This document shows, piece by piece, positions 35,259 through 43,512 of a stretch of 64,000 nucleotides of DNA (positions within the stretch are counted from its first letter, which is position 1; each line of letters begins with the position of its first letter). This DNA is from G025836975 sp040391135 (GTDB lineage Bacteria; Pseudomonadota; Gammaproteobacteria; Burkholderiales; Burkholderiaceae_B). Where the stretch lies: positions 6,405 through 70,404 of the forward strand of contig JBEBYL010000016.1 in NCBI GenBank assembly GCA_040391135.1, given 5' to 3'. The notes beneath the pieces were generated by a model. The model saw only the letters and a list, made by a program, of their open reading frames with translations, was not told the DNA's origin and did no database searches. A program made the translations under genes and the position numbers.

Positions 35259-36065
35259 GTGGCCGAAATTGAACAAAAGCGTATTGTGATCTGCGCGGAC
35301 GATTTTGGCATGAATCCGGCCATCGATGCCGGCATACTGGAATTGGCCCGGTCGGGACGCCTGAATGCCACAAGTTGCCTGTCGCTGGGGCCGTCGTTCA
35401 AGGCCAGCGCGCCGGCGCTAAGTGAATGCCCGGAACTGCAAGCGGGATTGCATCTGAACTTTACTGAATCGCTGGATCAGCTCGGACTTTATCTTCCCGT
35501 ATCGGCGCTGATCGTGCGCAGTTGGCTGCGCCATTTGAATCCGGACCAGATCAAGGACCAGATCATACGCCAGCTGGACAGTTTCGAAGACATCATGGGG
35601 CGGCAGCCGGATTTCGTCGACGGCCATCAGCATGTGCATCAATTTCCGCAGATACGCGGCGAACTGCTGGCGGAACTGGAGCGGCGTTACGCCGACACGC
35701 GCCCTTGGCTGCGTTACACCCGCAGCGCGGCGCTGACCGGCTTGCCGGCTTCCCTGCGTTTGAAAGCTCGCATTATCGAATCGTTGGGAGCGCGCCGCTT
35801 CGGCCGCATGGCGCGCCGCCGGGGTTTTTCGATGAATCGCCGCTTCCTGGGGGTCTACGACTTCCAGGGGGGCGAAATCGCCTACGCTGATTTGTTGCGG
35901 CAATGGCTGCGGCTGGCACGCGATGGCGATGCCATCATGTGCCATCCGGCAAGCCTGGCGCTGGCCGGCGACGGCCTGGGTGCGCAAAGGCTGGCGGAAT
36001 TCCAGGTATTGCGCGGTGACGCGATGGGCGCCTGGCTGGCGGAATGCCGGATCGCATTGGCCTAG
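35259..36065 (+). CDS. YdjC/ChbG-family carbohydrate deacetylase (NaxD/LgmC-like)
   Basis: This 268-residue protein starts with GTG 35259 behind GGAG at 35248-35251. The metal site is visible as CADDFGMN (residues 11-18), GLHLNFTE and GHQHVHQFP, which give the Asp and two His ligands. The family removes acetyl groups from amino sugars. NaxD of Francisella and the Bordetella lgm deacetylase act on undecaprenyl-phosphate N-acetylhexosamine before transfer to lipid A. The neighbouring GT2 and ArnT-like genes support that role here. Confidence 0.82.
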   Translation: MAEIEQKRIVICADDFGMNPAIDAGILELARSGRLNATSCLSLGPSFKASAPALSECPELQAGLHLNFTESLDQLGLYLPVSALIVRSWLRHLNPDQIKDQIIRQLDSFEDIMGRQPDFVDGHQHVHQFPQIRGELLAELERRYADTRPWLRYTRSAALTGLPASLRLKARIIESLGARRFGRMARRRGFSMNRRFLGVYDFQGGEIAYADLLRQWLRLARDGDAIMCHPASLALAGDGLGAQRLAEFQVLRGDAMGAWLAECRIALA

Positions 36066-36098
36066 GGCCGCCGCAATTTTTTTGGAGGCGATGGAGCT

Positions 36099-36692
36099 TC
36101 AGCGGCCGGCGGGTTTGGTGCTGCTGCCTTCGCCCAGGGCCCGCTGCATGAAGACGACGTCGATCCACTGATTGAACTTGAAGCCCGTGGCGCTTTGCGT
36201 GCCGGCGTGAACGAAGCCCAGGCTGCGATGCAGCCCGATCGAGCCCTGGTTGTCGTGGCCGGCGATAACGGCAATCATCTGCCGCCAAGGCCCTTGTTCG
36301 CAACGCTCGATCAGCGCCGACAGCAAGGCTTTGCCCAGGCCTCTTCCGGATTGGCCCTCTTCCAGATAAATGGAATCTTCGATGGTGTACCGGTAGGCGA
36401 CGCGGGGCCGGTATAGCGAGGCATAGCAGTACCCGACGACCCGGCTGTTAAGCTCCGCGAGCAGATAGGGCATGCCCAGGTCCAGCACCTTTTCGCGCCT
36501 TTCCCGCATTTCCTGTACCGTGGGCGGTGTTTCCTCGAAGGTGGCCGTGCCATGCAGCACATGGTGGGCGTATATGCGCTGCACCTGGGCCATGTCGGCG
36601 GCTTGCGCATCGCGTATGATCAGCCGGTCGCGCGCTGGTCCTTCGGTGGCGAATGCCTTTGAAGGGGCTTGCACTGAGGGGGCGCTGGTCAT
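36099..36692 (-). CDS. GNAT N-acetyltransferase, phosphinothricin acetyltransferase-like
   Basis: This protein of about 197 residues starts at ATG 36692 behind AAGGAAAA. It carries LIIRDAQAADMAQVQRIYAHHVLHGTATFEE and the acetyl-CoA loop EEGQSGRGLGKALLSALIERC, both typical of the Pat/Bar group. NQGSIGLHRSLGF follows. It would acetylate an amine such as methionine sulfoximine or a toxic amino acid. It is divergent from the DUF442 gene with 47 bp between starts. Confidence 0.87.
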   Translation of the reverse strand: MTSAPSVQAPSKAFATEGPARDRLIIRDAQAADMAQVQRIYAHHVLHGTATFEETPPTVQEMRERREKVLDLGMPYLLAELNSRVVGYCYASLYRPRVAYRYTIEDSIYLEEGQSGRGLGKALLSALIERCEQGPWRQMIAVIAGHDNQGSIGLHRSLGFVHAGTQSATGFKFNQWIDVVFMQRALGEGSSTKPAGR

Positions 36693-36739
36693 ACTATTTT
36701 CCTTAATCGAAACGCAAGTATAAACATCCGGAGTCATCT

Positions 36740-37081
36740 ATGTCAGTACCTATCAATGCGCTTACCGACACCTTCGCCGTTGCTCCGCAACTGTCCCCCG
36801 AAGATATGCAGGCGGTGGCCGATGCCGGCTTCAAAAGCGTCATCATCAACCGTCCCGATCTCGAAGGCGGCCCCGGCCAGCCCTCTTCGGCCGACGTCAT
36901 GAAGGCGGCGCGCGCGGCGGGCCTGGCGGTCGAATACCAACCCGTTGTCAGCGGAGCCATGACGCAGGACGACGTGGTCAAGTTCGCCCAATTGTTGAAA
37001 GACCTGCCGGCGCCCGTTCTGGCCTACTGCCGCACGGGCACGCGATGCACGCATCTTTTCAACGCGGCCGGCTCTCTTTGA
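36740..37081 (+). CDS. TIGR01244/DUF442 phosphatase-like (beta-lactamase-hydrolase-like) protein
   Basis: This 113-residue cytoplasmic protein has SPEDMQAVADAGFKSVIINRPD and the loop YCRTGTR near residue 95, resembling the protein tyrosine phosphatase P-loop. Members occur alone or fused to a metallo-hydrolase in sulfide-oxidising systems; here it stands alone. Its TGA stop lies inside the FNR box of the next gene. Confidence 0.85.
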   Translation: MSVPINALTDTFAVAPQLSPEDMQAVADAGFKSVIINRPDLEGGPGQPSSADVMKAARAAGLAVEYQPVVSGAMTQDDVVKFAQLLKDLPAPVLAYCRTGTRCTHLFNAAGSL

Positions 37082-37118
37082 TTTGAATCAAACCCCGCGT
37101 ATATACCGACTGTATTTT
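37078..37118 (+). promoter_or_regulatory. Perfect FNR/ANR box and -10 element upstream of the universal stress gene
   Basis: TTGATTTGAATCAA (37078-37091) matches the TTGAT-N4-ATCAA consensus exactly. A -10-like TATTTT lies at 37113-37118, which puts the box centre about 41.5 bp before the predicted start of transcription, a class II FNR promoter. The box overlaps the stop codon of the DUF442 gene. Confidence 0.8.
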
Positions 37119-37170
37119 CGCGGCCGTTGGGGTTAAGCTGTTGACACCTCACTACCGATTGGGAGCCCCT

Positions 37171-37632
37171 ATGTTCAAGAAAATACTTATTCCAACCGAC
37201 GGCTCGGCTCTGTCGGCGCAAGCTGCCAACAAGGGTGTCTGCTTTGCTCGCGAAACAGGCGCTGAAATCGTCGCCCTGTATGTAACCCAGCCTTTTGCCG
37301 CTACGGTCGGCTTCGACGGCATGGCCGCAGCCTATGCGATCACCGATGAAGACTACGACAAGACCGCGCAAGAGCAGGCCCAAAAATACCTGAAGGCGGT
37401 GCTCGACCGTGCCGAAACCGCCGGCGTCAAGGCCAAGGCCAAGGCGGTCTCCAATTTCAACGTGGCCGACGGCCTGGTCCAGGCCGCCGAGGAAGAAGGC
37501 TGCGACCTTATCTTCATCGGCAGCCATGGCCGCAGCGGCTTGTCCCGGCTTTTACTGGGCAGCGTCACCATCAAGGTGCTGAGCCTGGCAAAAACCGCGG
37601 TGCTGGTGTATCGCGTCAAGGAATCTTCCTGA
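37171..37632 (+). CDS. Universal stress protein (UspA family)
   Basis: This 153-residue single-domain Usp starts FKKILIPTDGSALSAQAANKG and ends with the ATP-binding loop GSHGRSGLSRLLLGSVTIKVL (G-2x-G-9x-G-S pattern). ATG 37171 follows GGGAG; a TTG upstream is less likely. The perfect FNR box ahead indicates induction at low oxygen, as known for several Pseudomonas Usp genes under Anr. Confidence 0.92.
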   Translation: MFKKILIPTDGSALSAQAANKGVCFARETGAEIVALYVTQPFAATVGFDGMAAAYAITDEDYDKTAQEQAQKYLKAVLDRAETAGVKAKAKAVSNFNVADGLVQAAEEEGCDLIFIGSHGRSGLSRLLLGSVTIKVLSLAKTAVLVYRVKESS

Positions 37633-37671
37633 TCCGGCCGGTGCACGGCACCGCTTTCCCGCTTTAAACGC

Positions 37672-37705
37672 AAAGCCGCGCCTGTCTCCCGACAGGCGCG
37701 GCTTT
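37672..37705. terminator. Rho-independent terminator, probably bidirectional
   Basis: AAAGCCGCGCCTGTC (37672-37686), loop TCCC, then GACAGGCGCGGCTTT (37691-37705) followed by more T. It ends the universal stress gene, and the mirrored A-run could serve the converging MFS small-subunit gene. Confidence 0.85.
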
Positions 37706-37731
37706 TTCTTGCGTCATACCGGCAAGCGGGC

Positions 37732-37872
37732 CTACTTGAACAGGCCGGCCGCCTTCAGCAAGGTTTCCCAGACTCCGATAGCCAGGGGAATGCCCACATA
37801 CAGCCAGAAGATGATCAGCAGGATGGGCGAGGTGGTCGAGCGGACGGCTGTGGTGCTGTTGGTGTTGTCCAT
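37732..37872 (-). CDS. 46-residue membrane companion of the OFA-type MFS transporter
   Basis: A short frame from ATG 37872 behind GGGAGA encodes 46 residues. A polar N-terminus of about 15 residues (MDNTNSTTAVRSTTS) is followed by one helix (PILLIIFWLYVGIPLAIGVW) and a short tail. It lies 12 bp after the MFS stop on the same strand. Similar tiny proteins next to oxalate/formate-type MFS genes are annotated as MFS small subunits. The gene was read directly from the bases and is shorter than usual gene-calling cut-offs. Confidence 0.8.
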   Translation of the reverse strand: MDNTNSTTAVRSTTSPILLIIFWLYVGIPLAIGVWETLLKAAGLFK

Positions 37873-37884
37873 AGTGGGTCTCCC

Positions 37885-39285
37885 TTATTTGGTGGCCATG
37901 GCCGGCGTCATCTGGCCTTGCTGTTCATTGCCCATGTGGTGGCGCGCGGCGACCGGGCGTACCAGCATATTGCAGATGAAGCCGATGACCAGCAGGCCGG
38001 ACATCAAGTACATGGTGGCGGTATAGGATTGCGCCGCCGGCACGCCGTGGTCCACCTGGTACTGGCGGATGTAGTTCACCAGCGCGGGACCGAAGATGCC
38101 GGCCGCCGCCCAGGCCGTCAGCAGGCGTCCGTGTATGCCGCCCACGTAGCGGGTGCCGAACAGATCGGCCAGGTAGGCCGGTACGGTCGAGAAGCTGCCG
38201 CCGTACATCGAAATGATGATGCAGTAGAACAGCACGAACAGCGCCACGTTGCCCGCCGAACCCATGCCCGGCACCAGGAAGTACAAGGCCGTGCCCAGTA
38301 CAAAGAAGATCGAGTAGGTGTTCTTGCGGCCCACGTAATCCGAGACGGATGACCAGAAGAAGCGGCCCAGCATATTGGCCAGCGACATGACGCCCACGAA
38401 GCCCGCGGCGGCCGCGGGGGTGATGGCGCCCTTGAAGCTTTCCTGGATCATGACGGAAGCCTGGCCCAGCACGCCGATGCCGGCCGTCACGTTCAGGCAC
38501 AGCGCCCACCAGAGCAGCCAGAACTGCGGTGTTTTCAGCGCCTGGTCGATGTGCACGTGGTTGCGCGAGATCATGGCGCTTTGGTTGGCCGGCGGAGTCC
38601 AGCCGGCGGGTTTCCAGTCGGCGGCGGGAATGCGTATGGCGAAGGCGCCTATCATCATCGAGCAGAAGTACAGGGCACCCATGACGACAAAGGTCTGGAC
38701 CACGCCGACCGAGGTGGGCGTGCTGAAGTGCCTCATCAGGGCCACCGACATGGGCGAGGCGATGAAGGCGCCGCCGCCGAAGCCCATGATGGCCATGCCC
38801 GTGGCCATGCCGCGCTTATCGGGAAACCATTTGATCAGCGTGGATACCGGCGATACGTAGCCTATGCCCAGGCCTACGCCGCCCAATACCCCGTAGCCCA
38901 GGTATACCAGCCATATCTGATGCCAGGCGATACCGGCCGCCGCCACCATGAAGCCGCCGCCGAAGCAGCAGGCCGCGGTGAACATGGCCTTGCGCGGTCC
39001 TACCTCTTCCAGCCATTTCCCGGCGAATGCCGCGGACAGGCCCAGGAAAAAGATGGCCAGGCTGAAAATCCAGCCCAGGGTGGGCAGGTCCCAGTCGCCG
39101 GGGGCGGATTGGGTGATGCCCAGCAGCTTGGTCATGGGGTTGTTGAACACCGAGAAGGCGTAGGCTTGGCCGATGCATAGGTGAACCGCCAAGGCCGCCG
39201 GCGGGATCATCCATCGATTGAAGCCGGGGGGAGCGGTTATCCGCTCCTTGCTGAAAAAGCCGTGATCTGCAGAATGGGTACTCAT
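37885..39285 (-). CDS. OFA-family MFS transporter (oxalate/formate antiporter-like)
   Basis: This 466-residue 12-helix transporter has the OFA-family opening FNRWMIPPAALAVHLCIGQAYAFSVF and the loop FPDKRGMATGMAIMGFGGGA near residue 155. OFA members exchange or import oxalate, formate or pyruvate. It lies on the same strand as, and downstream of, the formate dehydrogenase operon, with 164 bp between, which supports formate or oxalate as substrate. AAGGAGA precedes the ATG. Confidence 0.88.
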   Translation of the reverse strand: MSTHSADHGFFSKERITAPPGFNRWMIPPAALAVHLCIGQAYAFSVFNNPMTKLLGITQSAPGDWDLPTLGWIFSLAIFFLGLSAAFAGKWLEEVGPRKAMFTAACCFGGGFMVAAAGIAWHQIWLVYLGYGVLGGVGLGIGYVSPVSTLIKWFPDKRGMATGMAIMGFGGGAFIASPMSVALMRHFSTPTSVGVVQTFVVMGALYFCSMMIGAFAIRIPAADWKPAGWTPPANQSAMISRNHVHIDQALKTPQFWLLWWALCLNVTAGIGVLGQASVMIQESFKGAITPAAAAGFVGVMSLANMLGRFFWSSVSDYVGRKNTYSIFFVLGTALYFLVPGMGSAGNVALFVLFYCIIISMYGGSFSTVPAYLADLFGTRYVGGIHGRLLTAWAAAGIFGPALVNYIRQYQVDHGVPAAQSYTATMYLMSGLLVIGFICNMLVRPVAARHHMGNEQQGQMTPAMATK

Positions 39286-39449
39286 GTTGTCTCCTTGCGA
39301 CTACGTTGGCGCAGTCTGTATTACGTTTATGCAGAAGTGGAAAGAAAAGCCGGATGGCGGGTTCGAGCGATTCCTGTGTGAAAAAAAAGGCAAAAAACTC
39401 CCCTCATTGGGCTGGGCCCAATGCTGGTGCGGCAAGCAAAAAAAGGAAA

Positions 39450-39713
39450 TTAAACGGTCGTCGGCATTTTTGGCGTCAGTCGTTCCTTGTTCTGGCTGAT
39501 GGCCTGTAGCGCAATTTCGCTAAGGCCGGTTTCACCGAGTTGCCCGTTGGGCTGGGTTTCAAGAAACTTCAGCATGGCGATGCGCATGCGAGGTTCCCAG
39601 AACTTCTGGATGTGGTTGGCGATGCCCTCCACGCCTTCGGCGCGGTCGGGCATGGCATCGAAAAATGTGCCTATGCGGTTGGCCAGGCGTATCAGGTGTT
39701 CGATGTTGTTCAA
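39450..39713 (-). CDS. fdsD: NAD-dependent formate dehydrogenase delta subunit
   Basis: This 87-residue protein begins with TTG at 39713-39711 and reads (M)NNIEHLIRLANRIGTFFDAMPDRAEGVEG, the FdsD pattern, ending in basic and polar residues. AGGGAG stands 6 bases ahead, and no ATG fits. The start overlaps the fdhD stop by two bases, so translation is coupled. FdsD is the small subunit of the soluble complex with FdsA, FdsB and FdsG. Confidence 0.85.
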   Translation of the reverse strand: MNNIEHLIRLANRIGTFFDAMPDRAEGVEGIANHIQKFWEPRMRIAMLKFLETQPNGQLGETGLSEIALQAISQNKERLTPKMPTTV

Positions 39714-40570
39714 GGCGAGCTCCCTGGAGTGCTTAGGTATTCGGGGTGGCTGTAGACGGTGAACAGCGCGCTGCGCGCGAATCCGGCCAGAAGGATATTC
39801 AGTTCGTCGGCCAGCTGGACGGCATAGCTGGTGGGTGCCGATACGGCCACCAGGGCGGGGATGCCGGCGGCGGCGGCTTTCTGGACCATCTCGAAGCTGG
39901 CCCGGCTGGATATGACCGCGATGCCTTGCGCCGGATCCACCGAACACCGGACCAGATGCCCGATGAGCTTGTCCAGCGCGTTGTGCCGGCCCACGTCTTC
40001 GCGCACGTACTGTATGTTTCCGTCGCGATCGGCCCAGCCCGCGGCGTGGGTGGCGCCGGTGGCCAGATGCAGCGGCTGCAGCGAACGCAATTGATCGACC
40101 GCTCTTGAAATGGCTTGGGCGGACAATGCGTTTTGCGGCGCGGGCAGGGCGGGAAGTTTGCGCCGGACTTCATCCAGGCTTTCAATGCCGCACAAGCCGC
40201 AACCGCTGCGCCCCGCCAGGCTGCGCCGGCGCAGCTTCAACTGGTTCTGGCAGGCGCTGGCCATATCGATCTGGACGATGAAGCCCTGGGGGCCGTCGAT
40301 GATGTCCACCCCGTAGATATCGCTGGCCGAGCGGATGATGCCCTCGGTATAGGAAAAGCCGAAAGCGAAATCCTCAAGATCGTGGGGTGTGGCAAGCAAG
40401 GTGGCATGGCTGATGCCGTTGTATTCCAGCGCAACGGCTACTTCCTGCGCGATCAGGTCGGTTTCCTCGCGGCCCGGCATTTGCGCACCCGTGCGCAGCA
40501 CCGGCCGCAAGCGGCTGCCCGCCGGCGGGGCGGCTTGCTGTTCCGGTTGCGGCAGGTCGCCGGGTTTCAT
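39710..40570 (-). CDS. fdhD: Formate dehydrogenase sulfurtransferase FdhD (FdsC)
   Basis: This 286-residue accessory protein transfers sulfur to the bis-MGD cofactor and is needed for active formate dehydrogenase. The SGCGLCG loop near residue 122 holds the two conserved Cys. GRHNALDKLIG and VISSRASFEMVQKAAAAGIP follow, as in the family. It lies 12 bp after fdsA in the order fdsG-B-A-C-D known from Cupriavidus. Confidence 0.93.
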   Translation of the reverse strand: MKPGDLPQPEQQAAPPAGSRLRPVLRTGAQMPGREETDLIAQEVAVALEYNGISHATLLATPHDLEDFAFGFSYTEGIIRSASDIYGVDIIDGPQGFIVQIDMASACQNQLKLRRRSLAGRSGCGLCGIESLDEVRRKLPALPAPQNALSAQAISRAVDQLRSLQPLHLATGATHAAGWADRDGNIQYVREDVGRHNALDKLIGHLVRCSVDPAQGIAVISSRASFEMVQKAAAAGIPALVAVSAPTSYAVQLADELNILLAGFARSALFTVYSHPEYLSTPGSSP

Positions 40571-40582
40571 GGATATTTTTCC

Positions 40583-43501
40583 TTATTCCTGCGGGCTCAG
40601 CACGGGTGCGGCCAGTGGCGCGGGCGCCGCGGCCGATGCCGCGTCCTGCTCGCGCTGGCGCTGTTCCAGCAGGGAGAGCTGGATGTCGCTGAAGCGGGAC
40701 CATTTCGCCTGCCATTGGGATGGGCTTGTCACCAGGCGGGCCTGCACGGCCGTGACCTTGTATTCCGGGCAATCCGTGGCCCAGTCGGTGCTGTCGGTGG
40801 TGACCACGTTGGCGCCGGACTCGGGAAAGTGGAAGGTGGTGTAGACCACGCCGGGCTGGACACGCTCGGTCACATTGGCGCGCAGCACGGTTTCACCCGA
40901 GCGGCTTTGCACGGCGACCATGTCGCCCTCGCGTATGCCCCGATCTTCGGCGTCCTGCGGATGGATCTCCAGCAAGTCCTCGCTGTGCCACATGACATTC
41001 GGCGTGCGCCGTGTCTGGGCGCCCACGTTGTACTGGGACAGAATGCGGCCCGTGGTCAGCAGCAAGGGATACTTGCGAGTGCTGCGCTCGTCGCTGGGCA
41101 CATACTTGGTGATCATGAAGCGGCCCTTGCCGCGCACGAACTCGTCCACGTGCATGATGGGGGTGCCATCGGGCGCGTTGGTGTTGCAAGGCCACTGCAC
41201 GCTGCCGCCCAGCTCGTCTATCTTCTTGAAGGACACGCCTTCGAAGGTAGGCGTCAGCCGCGCGATCTCGTCCATGATCTCGGACGGATGCTTATAGTCC
41301 ATGGGGTAGCCCAGAGCATTGGACAGCGCGCAGGTGACTTCCCAATCGGCCATGCCGGCCTTGGGCTCCATGACCTTGCGCACGCGGGAAACGCGCCGCT
41401 CCGCATTGGTGAACGTGCCGTCCTTTTCCAGGAAGGACGAGCCCGGCAGGAATACGTGCGCGTACTTGGCGGTTTCATTCAGGAAGATGTCCTGGACGAT
41501 GATGCATTCCATGGAGGCCAGCGCCTTGGCGACATGCTGTGTGTTGGGATCGGACTGGACGATGTCTTCGCCCTGGCAATACATGCCCTTGAAGGATCCG
41601 CTGAGCGCCGCGTCGAACATATTCGGTATGCGCAGGCCCGGTTCGGGCTGCAAGGTGACGCCCCAGTCCTGTTCGAACTGATGGCGTACCGTGTCGTCCG
41701 AGATGTGGCGGTAGCCGGGCAATTCGTGGGGGAAGGACCCCATGTCGCAGGAGCCCTGCACGTTGTTCTGCCCGCGCAGCGGATTCACGCCCACGCCTTC
41801 CTTGCCCAGGTTGCCGGTGGCCATGGCCAGGTTGGCAATCGCCATGACGGTGGTCGAGCCCTGGCTGTGCTCGGTGACGCCCAGGCCGTAATAAATGGAG
41901 CCGTTGCCTTGCGTGGCGAACAGGCGTGCCGCGCCGCGCAGGTCGGCCGCCGGCACGCCGGTGACCGATTCCATGGCTTCGGGCGAGTTTTCGGGCAGGG
42001 AGACGAAGTCGCGCCATTGCTGGAAGGCCGGCGCTTCGCAGCGCTCCGCAACGAAGGCTTCATCGATGAGGCCTTCGGTGGCGATGACGTGGGCCATGGA
42101 GGTCAGCAGGGCGGTGTTGGTGCCCGGTCTGACCGGCAGGTGGTAGTCGGCCTTGACGTGCGGCGCATCGACGAACTCGATCTGGCGCGGATCGATGACG
42201 ATCAGCTTGGCGCCTTGGCGCAGGCGGCGCTTCAGGCGCGAGGCGAACACCGGATGCGCGGCGCTGGGATTGGCCCCCATGATGATGACCACATCGGTGA
42301 ACATGACGGAATCGAAGGTCTGGGTGCCGGCCGATTCGCCCAGCGTGGTCTTCAGGCCGTAGCCGGTGGGCGAGTGGCAGACGCGCGCGCAGGTGTCCAC
42401 GTTATTGGTGCCGAAGGCGGCGCGCACCAGCTTCTGGACCAGATAGGTTTCTTCGTTGGTGCAGCGCGACGAAGTGATGCCCCCGATGGAATCGCGGCCG
42501 TACTTTGCCTGTATGCGCCGAAGTTCCGATGCGGCGTAATTAATGGCTTCGTCCCAGCTGACTTCGCGCCAGGGTTCGGAAATATCGCCGCGTATCATGG
42601 GCTTGAGCATGCGGTCCTCGTGCGTGGCATAGCCCCAGGCAAAGCGGCCTTTCACGCAAGAGTGGCCGCGGTTGGCCTGGCCGTCTTTCCAGGGCACCAT
42701 GCGCACGACTTCCTGGCCTTTCATTTCGGCCTTGAAGGCGCAGCCTACGCCGCAGTAGGCGCAGGTCGTGATGATGGAATGCTCGGCCTGGCCCATGTCG
42801 ATGACGGTTTTTTCCATCAGGGTGGACGTGGGGCAGGCCTGCACACAGGCTCCGCAGGAAACGCAATCGCTTTCCAGGAAGCTGTCGTTCTGGCCGGCGG
42901 TAATGCGTGAATCGAAGCCGCGTCCGGTGATGGTCAGCGCAAATGTGCCCTGCACCTCGTCGCAGGCGCGCACGCAGCGGCTGCATACGATGCATTTCGA
43001 TGGATCGTAGGCGAAGTAGGGGTTGGAGACGTCGGCGGTGTCGTTCAGATGGTTGGCGCCGTCAAATCCGTAGCGCACATTGCGCAGGCCGACGACGCCG
43101 GCCATGTCCTGCAGTTCGCAATCGCCATTGGCGGGGCAGGTCAGGCAGTCCAGCGGGTGGTCGGAAATGTACAGCTCCATGACGCCCCGGCGCAGCTCGT
43201 GCAGCTTGGGCGTTTCCGTCCAGATGACCATGCCTTCTTCCACCGGCGTGGTGCACGAGGCGGGATAGCCCTTGCGCCCTTCGATCTGCACCAGGCACAG
43301 GCGGCAGGACCCGAAGGCTTCCAGGTTGTCGGACGCGCAAAGCTTGGGGATATTGATGCCCGCTTCGGCGGCGGCGCGCATGACCGAGGTGCCGGCGGGC
43401 ACTTTCATTTCGGTGCCGTCTATGGTGATGCCGATTTGCTGCGTGCTGTTCGACGCCGGAGTGCCGAAATCGCGATCGCGCTTGATGACTGTTTCTAACA
43501 T
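40583..43501 (-). CDS. fdsA: NAD-dependent formate dehydrogenase alpha subunit (Mo-bis-MGD, Fe-S)
   Basis: This 972-residue catalytic subunit oxidises formate to CO2. A [2Fe-2S] domain has Cys 55, 66, 69 and 83. A His115/Cys119/122/128 site follows. Two ferredoxin-like [4Fe-4S] clusters use Cys 170-180 and 213-223, and the cofactor-domain cluster uses Cys 247, 250, 254 and 282. Cys375 in VCHSPTGYG is the molybdenum ligand. ATG 43501 behind GAGGCC is chosen over an upstream extension. It lies 11 bp after fdsB. Confidence 0.95.
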   Translation of the reverse strand: MLETVIKRDRDFGTPASNSTQQIGITIDGTEMKVPAGTSVMRAAAEAGINIPKLCASDNLEAFGSCRLCLVQIEGRKGYPASCTTPVEEGMVIWTETPKLHELRRGVMELYISDHPLDCLTCPANGDCELQDMAGVVGLRNVRYGFDGANHLNDTADVSNPYFAYDPSKCIVCSRCVRACDEVQGTFALTITGRGFDSRITAGQNDSFLESDCVSCGACVQACPTSTLMEKTVIDMGQAEHSIITTCAYCGVGCAFKAEMKGQEVVRMVPWKDGQANRGHSCVKGRFAWGYATHEDRMLKPMIRGDISEPWREVSWDEAINYAASELRRIQAKYGRDSIGGITSSRCTNEETYLVQKLVRAAFGTNNVDTCARVCHSPTGYGLKTTLGESAGTQTFDSVMFTDVVIIMGANPSAAHPVFASRLKRRLRQGAKLIVIDPRQIEFVDAPHVKADYHLPVRPGTNTALLTSMAHVIATEGLIDEAFVAERCEAPAFQQWRDFVSLPENSPEAMESVTGVPAADLRGAARLFATQGNGSIYYGLGVTEHSQGSTTVMAIANLAMATGNLGKEGVGVNPLRGQNNVQGSCDMGSFPHELPGYRHISDDTVRHQFEQDWGVTLQPEPGLRIPNMFDAALSGSFKGMYCQGEDIVQSDPNTQHVAKALASMECIIVQDIFLNETAKYAHVFLPGSSFLEKDGTFTNAERRVSRVRKVMEPKAGMADWEVTCALSNALGYPMDYKHPSEIMDEIARLTPTFEGVSFKKIDELGGSVQWPCNTNAPDGTPIMHVDEFVRGKGRFMITKYVPSDERSTRKYPLLLTTGRILSQYNVGAQTRRTPNVMWHSEDLLEIHPQDAEDRGIREGDMVAVQSRSGETVLRANVTERVQPGVVYTTFHFPESGANVVTTDSTDWATDCPEYKVTAVQARLVTSPSQWQAKWSRFSDIQLSLLEQRQREQDAASAAAPAPLAAPVLSPQE

Positions 43502-43512
43502 GATGGCCTCCG

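Noticed and set aside
40115..42910. A 931-codon open frame on the plus strand opposite fdsA
   Set aside because: It is fully antisense to a protein with all expected cofactor ligands. High-GC codon usage leaves antisense frames open; the predicted protein shows no family motif.
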